In this document: one piece after another, positions 12,406 through 16,682 of the stretch
Layout: each line of letters opens with the position of its first letter
Numbering within the stretch: the first letter of the stretch is position 1
Origin: Treponema sp.
GTDB taxonomy: Bacteria > Spirochaetota > Spirochaetia > Treponematales > Treponemataceae
Direction of reading: 5' to 3'
DNA: 16,682 nucleotides
NCBI GenBank assembly: GCA_003447785.1
Contig: DLYJ01000136.1
Span: 1-16,682, forward strand
The notes under the pieces: generated by a model
Databases searched by the model: none
What the model saw: the letters and a program-made list of their open reading frames with translations, nothing else
What the model was told of the DNA's origin: nothing
Made by a program: the position numbers and the translations under genes

Positions 12406-14101
12406 ATTCCCAGACAGCCCCGTTCACGGAAGGCCGTACCTTTACCGTTGAGACATGCTTACGGGAACTGGCGGCAAAAAAGGCCAGATCCAGGGCATAC
12501 TCACTTAAAAGGTCATCCGGCCAGTAATTCAGGTGGACTGTCGATTTTAAGCCTTCACCGTCAGCGTCGCTCAGGGCTCCGTATAATTCAATAAGGTCAA
12601 AGGTAACCGGGAGCAGTTTCTGCAAATGACGCTCCTCAAACTTTTTTTGAACAAAGGCTTTTTGAATTTTACGAATTTTCCGCGGGTCACAGCATTCTTC
12701 AACTTGAATTTGATTCGCCTTCAAATAGCGCTCAAAGTCTGTAAAAAAAGCGGACGGCGCCTGGTGCAGAGGATACAGAATACTGTTGAACCAGCTGACT
12801 GCGCGGCCCTGTGTGTAAAATAGATTTACCGCCTGAGAAAGGGACTTTGCTTCTGCAAGGGCCCCTTCGTCAAAGGTCGGAGTACGGAGAACATTATACG
12901 GAGGCATCTGCTGCCACACTAAGTCAAAGCCCTTTGCATCATCATGAAGTTTAGTTCCGGGCAATACGCTAAGGCAGAATAATTCAAGATTGTTGGGATA
13001 GAGACTCAGGGCAAAATCAATGCTCTTTTTAAAGCCTTTAAGAGTATCGCCGGGAAGCCCGTATATCAGATCGAATCCGAAAGTTACGCCCGCTTCATTC
13101 AGGTAACCAATGTTTTTTACAAACTTTTTCTTATCCAGAGTGCGGTGAACGTTTTTAAGAACTTCCGGATCCGCACTCTGCATTCCGATCTGCAAAGCGC
13201 AGGGAATCTCTGAAAAGGCACGGGCAAGTTCCCTGTCAATAAACTCGGCGCGCGCTTCAAAGTAAAAGAACATTCCATGGGTCTTCTGCTTAATCATTTT
13301 AAGCATTTTGAGGGCGCGTTCCTTGCTTGCGTTATAAGTCGGGTCCAGAACAAAAACCTGCGGGATTTTCTGACTTTCAAAAAGTTCAAGTTCTTTTTCT
13401 ATTCGTTCCATGGGAAAGTAAGAAACGCGGTTTTCGCCCTTGCTTTCGTAACAGTAACTGCATTTGAACGGGCAGCCGCGGGCAAGTTCCCAGAGGGCTC
13501 CGCCGTAACGGGATGCATCAATCGTTCCGTCGAGATAGGGCGAAGAAAGCTGTTCCGGGGGACACGGATGTGCCCTTCCTGTTGTCGCCAGCGGAATTGT
13601 TTTGATTCCGTCAAAATAATAAACGCCGTCCAGTTCTTCTGTTTTATCACAGCCTGAAAGCTTGAGCAGAACTTCCTTTGTCGCACTTTCGCCGTTGCCG
13701 CTTACAAGATAATCAAATGAGCGGAATGCATAGGGGTCTGCCGTAACTTCAGGACCGCCTGCCAGCGTTATAATGTCCGGGAGGAGTTTTTTTAAGGTCA
13801 GGGCCGCTTCTTCAAGAATTAGGTGATTCCATACATACACGCTGAAACAGACAAAATCCGGATTTTTTCCGGCGATTACGCCCGCGATGTACTGTCCGAT
13901 TGCGTAATCTGCCTTCGTGCCCTTTGTGTCATAAAGTTTTATGATTTCCCGCTCTTCGCGGTTAAAATCGATTAATTCGACCTGTAAAAGGTCTTTTGAA
14001 CGGGGGTCAGATTTTGCGGCCGACGCAACACAGGCCGCTCCCAAAGGAAGAGATTGAGGTGATTTTTCTATCAGTAAGGTTGTAAACAGAGCCTTTTTCA
14101 T
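12404..14101 (-). CDS. Radical SAM protein with B12-binding-like N-terminal domain
   Basis: A 565-residue protein of the B12-binding-domain radical SAM group. Residues about 1-150 form a Rossmann-like domain with Ala-Gly-Gly-Pro-Glu-Val and Ser-Gly-Asn-Gly-Glu motifs typical of this group. The cobalamin-ligand Asp-x-His-x-x-Gly is not visible, so actual B12 binding is doubtful. The radical SAM motif Arg-Gly-Cys210-Pro-Phe-Lys-Cys214-Ser-Tyr-Cys217 binds the 4Fe-4S cluster. The core continues to about 410 (Gly-Met-Gln-Ser, Gly-Leu-Pro-Gly-Asp, Val-Leu-Pro-Gly-Thr). The last about 150 residues resemble the C-terminal extension of DUF4080-type members. The substrate is unknown. It starts 25 bp after the IMP cyclohydrolase gene, with a weak ribosome-binding site, so cotranscription is likely. 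I see no terminator after it. Confidence 0.85.
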   Translation of the reverse strand: MKKALFTTLLIEKSPQSLPLGAACVASAAKSDPRSKDLLQVELIDFNREEREIIKLYDTKGTKADYAIGQYIAGVIAGKNPDFVCFSVYVWNHLILEEAALTLKKLLPDIITLAGGPEVTADPYAFRSFDYLVSGNGESATKEVLLKLSGCDKTEELDGVYYFDGIKTIPLATTGRAHPCPPEQLSSPYLDGTIDASRYGGALWELARGCPFKCSYCYESKGENRVSYFPMERIEKELELFESQKIPQVFVLDPTYNASKERALKMLKMIKQKTHGMFFYFEARAEFIDRELARAFSEIPCALQIGMQSADPEVLKNVHRTLDKKKFVKNIGYLNEAGVTFGFDLIYGLPGDTLKGFKKSIDFALSLYPNNLELFCLSVLPGTKLHDDAKGFDLVWQQMPPYNVLRTPTFDEGALAEAKSLSQAVNLFYTQGRAVSWFNSILYPLHQAPSAFFTDFERYLKANQIQVEECCDPRKIRKIQKAFVQKKFEERHLQKLLPVTFDLIELYGALSDADGEGLKSTVHLNYWPDDLLSEYALDLAFFAASSRKHVSTVKVRPSVNGAVWE

Positions 14102-14126
14102 CTGGGGCTGCCCGGTAAGAATTCAA

Positions 14127-14855
14127 TTATTTGTTTTTGTTGATGATGCGTTCTTCAAATTTGCCTGTTGAAATGTCAATGTAGCGGACAAAAAGACTTA
14201 CTTTGTTGTCTTCGTTCAGGCTTGACCAGAGCATATTGGCAAATTCATCGATTGAACCCTTTAATTCAACCAGTTCAGGTTCGCCTTCAAAACTTGGCAG
14301 GGGATTTCCGTTACCCATGTAAGTATGAATGAATCTTCCCTGTCCTTTCAAAGGATTGTCGTAAGTGTAAGTAAAGCGGAGAGTATTGTCGCCGTTTCCG
14401 TTATCACTTTTGAGAATTGAAATTGCATAGTCAAATTTTCCGTCTTTTACATTGAGCAGAGAAGAAATGCGCGGAGTAAAGTTCGGAGCGTCGTGTTCGT
14501 ATTTGCGGCTGCGCAGTGACTGTTCAAAAGTCTGTCCTGCCTTAAGACCTTCCCAGATTGTATCTGTCTGATCGCCGTTTGTAACAATTGTCTGGTTTCC
14601 AAGCTGGCGTACAGCCGCATATATGATAAGGCTTGGATCGCCTGCGATAAGGCTCGGGTCAAATGCCTTTGTGCGTACAACTTCTGAGCCGTCTTCGCTT
14701 TCTGCAACAAAAACCCTGTTGCGGCTTCCGGCACTGCGTCCCATTGTCCAGTATGCGCTGACTGCGTACTTTCCGTCAGCAGAAAGTCCTGCTACAATTC
14801 CCCGGCCAGGATATTCATTTTCTCTGAGAATTTTTTCCAGCTGCTTAATCTGCAT
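14127..14855 (-). CDS. purO: IMP cyclohydrolase, PurO-type
   Basis: A 242-residue protein with the archaeal-type IMP cyclohydrolase pattern: Tyr15-Pro-Gly-Arg18-Gly, then Ala-Tyr35-Trp-Thr-Met-Gly39-Arg40-Ser-Ala-Gly-Ser44-Arg45-Asn46-Arg47-Val-Phe. The family closes FAICAR to IMP, the last step of purine synthesis, a job usually done by PurH in bacteria. The gene is somewhat longer than archaeal PurO (about 200 residues). The ATG at 14855 is preceded by GAGGTAA, 4 nt upstream; frame extension to 14915 lacks support. It leads a two-gene unit with the radical SAM gene and has a good promoter. Whether it works in purine synthesis or another nucleotide role cannot be told from this window. Confidence 0.8.
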   Translation of the reverse strand: MQIKQLEKILRENEYPGRGIVAGLSADGKYAVSAYWTMGRSAGSRNRVFVAESEDGSEVVRTKAFDPSLIAGDPSLIIYAAVRQLGNQTIVTNGDQTDTIWEGLKAGQTFEQSLRSRKYEHDAPNFTPRISSLLNVKDGKFDYAISILKSDNGNGDNTLRFTYTYDNPLKGQGRFIHTYMGNGNPLPSFEGEPELVELKGSIDEFANMLWSSLNEDNKVSLFVRYIDISTGKFEERIINKNK

Positions 14856-14886
14856 AAAATTACCTCGTATAAATTCAAGTTTGTTC

Positions 14887-14915
14887 ATTATCCACTTTAC
14901 ACAAATTATTATCAA
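14887..14915 (-). promoter_or_regulatory. Putative promoter of the purO-radical SAM unit
   Basis: Minus strand TTGATA (14915-14910), 17-nt spacer, GATAAT (14892-14887), about 30 bp before the ATG at 14855. Confidence 0.55.
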
Positions 14916-14960
14916 GTAAAACCGGGCTTTGAGAACGAAACTTTCTTTACTGCAGTTTGT

Positions 14961-14996
14961 TATAAATTTAACAAATTCAGCCGATTATTATATAAT
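14961..14996 (+). promoter_or_regulatory. Overlapping sigma-28-like and sigma-70-like promoters of the chemoreceptor gene
   Basis: Sigma-28 (FliA) reading: TATAAATT (14961-14968), N11, GCCGATTA (14980-14987), against consensus TAAAGTTT-N11-GCCGATAA (-10 matches 7 of 8). Sigma-70 reading: TTAACA (14968-14973), 17-nt spacer, TATAAT (14991-14996). A flagellar or chemotaxis sigma factor would suit the gene downstream. Confidence 0.55.
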
Positions 14997-15002
14997 AGGA
15001 CA

Positions 15003-15037
15003 TCCCGAAAATCCCACAGAAAGTGTCTTTTTCGGGA
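15003..15037 (+). promoter_or_regulatory. 5' leader hairpin of the chemoreceptor mRNA
   Basis: A perfect 9-bp stem TCCCGAAAA (15003-15011) / TTTTCGGGA (15029-15037), with a small CAC/GTG pair in the loop. From the TATAAT box the RNA would begin almost exactly at the first stem base, placing the hairpin at the 5' end. GTGTC in the loop (15023-15027) could alternatively pair with GACAC (15057-15061). It matches no riboswitch I recognise and has no T run after it. Confidence 0.45.
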
Positions 15038-15079
15038 GTCCGACGAGATGCACAGTGACACAGCCTTTGGAGATGCTTT

Positions 15080-16682
15080 ATGTTTAAAAGATTTAAGAAG
15101 GAAGAGAGTAAAAATATTCAGAATCCGCCAGACGAAGTTGAAGACCTGGAAGTTCTCAATGAGTTCAAGCCAAAAATCAGCTTTACTGAACGGCTACGAA
15201 AATGGCGAAAGGGACTCAAAAATACAATTGCGTTCCGTTTTGCCGTTACGCTTTTATTTATTCTTTTCCTGTTTTTCTCAGTACTTTCTTTTATCCTGAT
15301 CCGCTCCATCGGTAACGATAATATCGAAACCTATGCCGCTTTCTCATCATCTCTTGCAGAACGCACATCGTCCGTAATTTCTTACTGGCTCGACGGATTT
15401 TTTAAGGATCTGCGCGTATTCTCAAAAAGTGACGCATTCCTCACAGGTGATATCAGCACAGCCCGTGAATATATGCTCAGCAACACCCGTCTCATCGGTT
15501 CGAATTTTGACTTTGTAGCCTTTGCCGACATGAACGGTGATATGTATTCATCTGACGGCCGCACAGGAAATGTTTCTGACAAACTGTACTACTCAGAAAT
15601 TGCCGGAAAGGGAAAGCCGCAGTACATTTCAAATCCTGAACTTTCCGTAGACGGCTCATATTATGTATTCTATGTTGCAGTTCCGCTGTACAACACAAAC
15701 AACGCATACTGGGGCGTATTCTTTGCCGCAATCCCGCTGCGCACCGTAAACAACGAAATTCAGGGAACAAAAACAACAGAAGACTCATACATTTATGCAA
15801 TCGACGGCGAAGGCAACATTATCGCTCACCCGGACGAAGAGCGCATTATGAAAAACTTTTACACAATGGGCGACGCACAGTCCGGCCTTGAAGGTTACCA
15901 GCAGATGACCGGAAAAATGGTTATGTCCCAGACCGGCAGTGCTGTAATCACAGAAACTGACACAAAAGAAAAGCACCACGTTTTCTATACACCGATTTAC
16001 CGCACAGACTGGTCCCTTGCAGTTTCCGTTCCGGACGGCTCGGTAAAGGCAAGCGCATACAAGAGCGGACTCCGGATTATTTTATGTACTTCGGTTATCG
16101 CTCTCCTGCTTTTGATCTTTACTTCAGTTTACATGAATATATTGATTCACCCGCTTATTAAGCTCAAGAATTCAATTATCGAAATTGCATCCGGTGACGC
16201 CGACTTAACAAAGCGAATCGATGTTCACACAAAAAATGAAATCGGTGACGTAGTTCGCGGATTCAACTCATTTACGGAAAACCTCCGCTACATCATCAGC
16301 CGCATCAAGGAATCAAAGGATAAACTTGAATCCGTTGATAACGAAATGCACAATACTTCACTGGAAACCGGTTCTTCCATCGATCAGATTATCCAGAATA
16401 TTGAACAGGTCAGCTCGCAGATTAATCTCCAGGGGGACTCAGTTGAAGAAACTGTAAAACAGGTTAACCAAATTGCCAGAAATATCGAAAACCTGAACAA
16501 TCTTATTGAAAATCAGTCTTCCGGAGTTACCCAGGCCAGCGCCGCAGTTGAACAGATGCTTGGAAACATCACTTCAGTTTCCCGCAGTACCGAACACATG
16601 GTCGATGCATTCAGCCAGCTTGAACAACATACCCGTGACGGAATTTCAAAGCAGAATAGCGTAAACGAACAGATTACCCTCA
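15080..16682 (+). CDS. Methyl-accepting chemotaxis protein, dCache type (3' end outside the window)
   Basis: The frame is open from ATG 15080 to the window end (534 codons seen). A charged cytoplasmic N-terminal extension (1-48) precedes TM1 (about 51-75). An extracytoplasmic double-Cache sensor domain follows (about 76-328), with the Lys-Leu-Tyr-Tyr and Tyr-Tyr-Val-Phe-Tyr-Val-Ala-Val-Pro-Leu signature. Then come TM2 (about 331-355), HAMP (about 354-405, with Asn386-Glu-Ile-Gly-Asp) and the start of the Gln/Asn/Glu-rich signalling helices. The conserved hairpin tip lies beyond the window. dCache receptors sense small molecules such as amino acids and signal to CheA/CheW. GGAG lies 7 nt before the ATG. 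The 48-residue N-terminal extension is longer than usual. Confidence 0.92.
   Translation, partial: MFKRFKKEESKNIQNPPDEVEDLEVLNEFKPKISFTERLRKWRKGLKNTIAFRFAVTLLFILFLFFSVLSFILIRSIGNDNIETYAAFSSSLAERTSSVISYWLDGFFKDLRVFSKSDAFLTGDISTAREYMLSNTRLIGSNFDFVAFADMNGDMYSSDGRTGNVSDKLYYSEIAGKGKPQYISNPELSVDGSYYVFYVAVPLYNTNNAYWGVFFAAIPLRTVNNEIQGTKTTEDSYIYAIDGEGNIIAHPDEERIMKNFYTMGDAQSGLEGYQQMTGKMVMSQTGSAVITETDTKEKHHVFYTPIYRTDWSLAVSVPDGSVKASAYKSGLRIILCTSVIALLLLIFTSVYMNILIHPLIKLKNSIIEIASGDADLTKRIDVHTKNEIGDVVRGFNSFTENLRYIISRIKESKDKLESVDNEMHNTSLETGSSIDQIIQNIEQVSSQINLQGDSVEETVKQVNQIARNIENLNNLIENQSSGVTQASAAVEQMLGNITSVSRSTEHMVDAFSQLEQHTRDGISKQNSVNEQITL

Noticed and set aside
15003..15079. Cyclic-di-GMP riboswitch in the chemoreceptor leader
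   Set aside because: The conserved GEMM core bases are absent; only a simple hairpin is visible.
15048..15299. Plus-strand open frame of 83 codons overlapping the chemoreceptor start
   Set aside because: It overlaps the chemoreceptor frame, has no good ribosome-binding site and encodes nothing recognisable.
1..16682. tRNA, rRNA, CRISPR array, insertion sequence or prophage
   Set aside because: I looked for cloverleaf-like or regularly spaced repeats and transposase or phage proteins and saw none.

Overview
The window looks like chromosomal DNA of a host-associated spirochaete, most likely a treponeme, with moderate GC. Reasons: spirochaete-style lipoboxes (Phe-Phe-Ser-Cys, Phe-Ala-Ser-Cys), an RsbU/V/W-type partner-switching set, an anaerobe-type short flavodoxin next to a DUF3793 gene, an archaeal-type IMP cyclohydrolase, and a large dCache chemoreceptor behind a FliA-like promoter. 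The genus is an inference; no rRNA or other marker is present.

Layout. 1-1630 (+): the 3' part of a Uup-type ABC-F ATPase, then an acyl-CoA thioesterase. 1688-2646 (-): a membrane-anchored SIMPL protein downstream of rpsU (ribosomal protein S21). 2736-8213 (-): a compact six-gene run in transcription order STAS anti-anti-sigma factor, BMP-family lipoprotein, membrane SpoIIE/RsbU-type phosphatase with HAMP, carbon-nitrogen hydrolase with an extra N-terminal domain, Nudix hydrolase, RsbW-like kinase. One promoter precedes the STAS gene. 8329-9903 (+): an aromatic amino acid / histidine ammonia-lyase with its own promoter and terminator. 9947-10965 (-): DUF3793 gene followed by flavodoxin. 10966-11287: a regulatory region with two tandem palindromic operators, a promoter whose -10 lies inside one operator, and a strong terminator-like hairpin just before the DUF3793 start codon. 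11288-12343 (+): a lipoprotein of unknown family. 12404-14855 (-): PurO-type IMP cyclohydrolase, then a radical SAM protein with a B12-binding-like N-terminal domain. 15080-16682 (+): a methyl-accepting chemotaxis protein cut by the window end.

How the parts may work together. The 2.7-8.2 kb run contains the phosphatase, antagonist and kinase of a partner switch. Embedded with them are a nucleoside-binding-type lipoprotein with no ABC transporter genes beside it and two predicted soluble hydrolases. The simplest reading (inference) is that the lipoprotein or its ligand controls the phosphatase, which dephosphorylates the STAS protein and thereby titrates the kinase. No sigma factor is encoded in the window, so the output is unknown. 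The flavodoxin/DUF3793 unit looks like a tightly repressed and possibly attenuated operon, perhaps metal-responsive.
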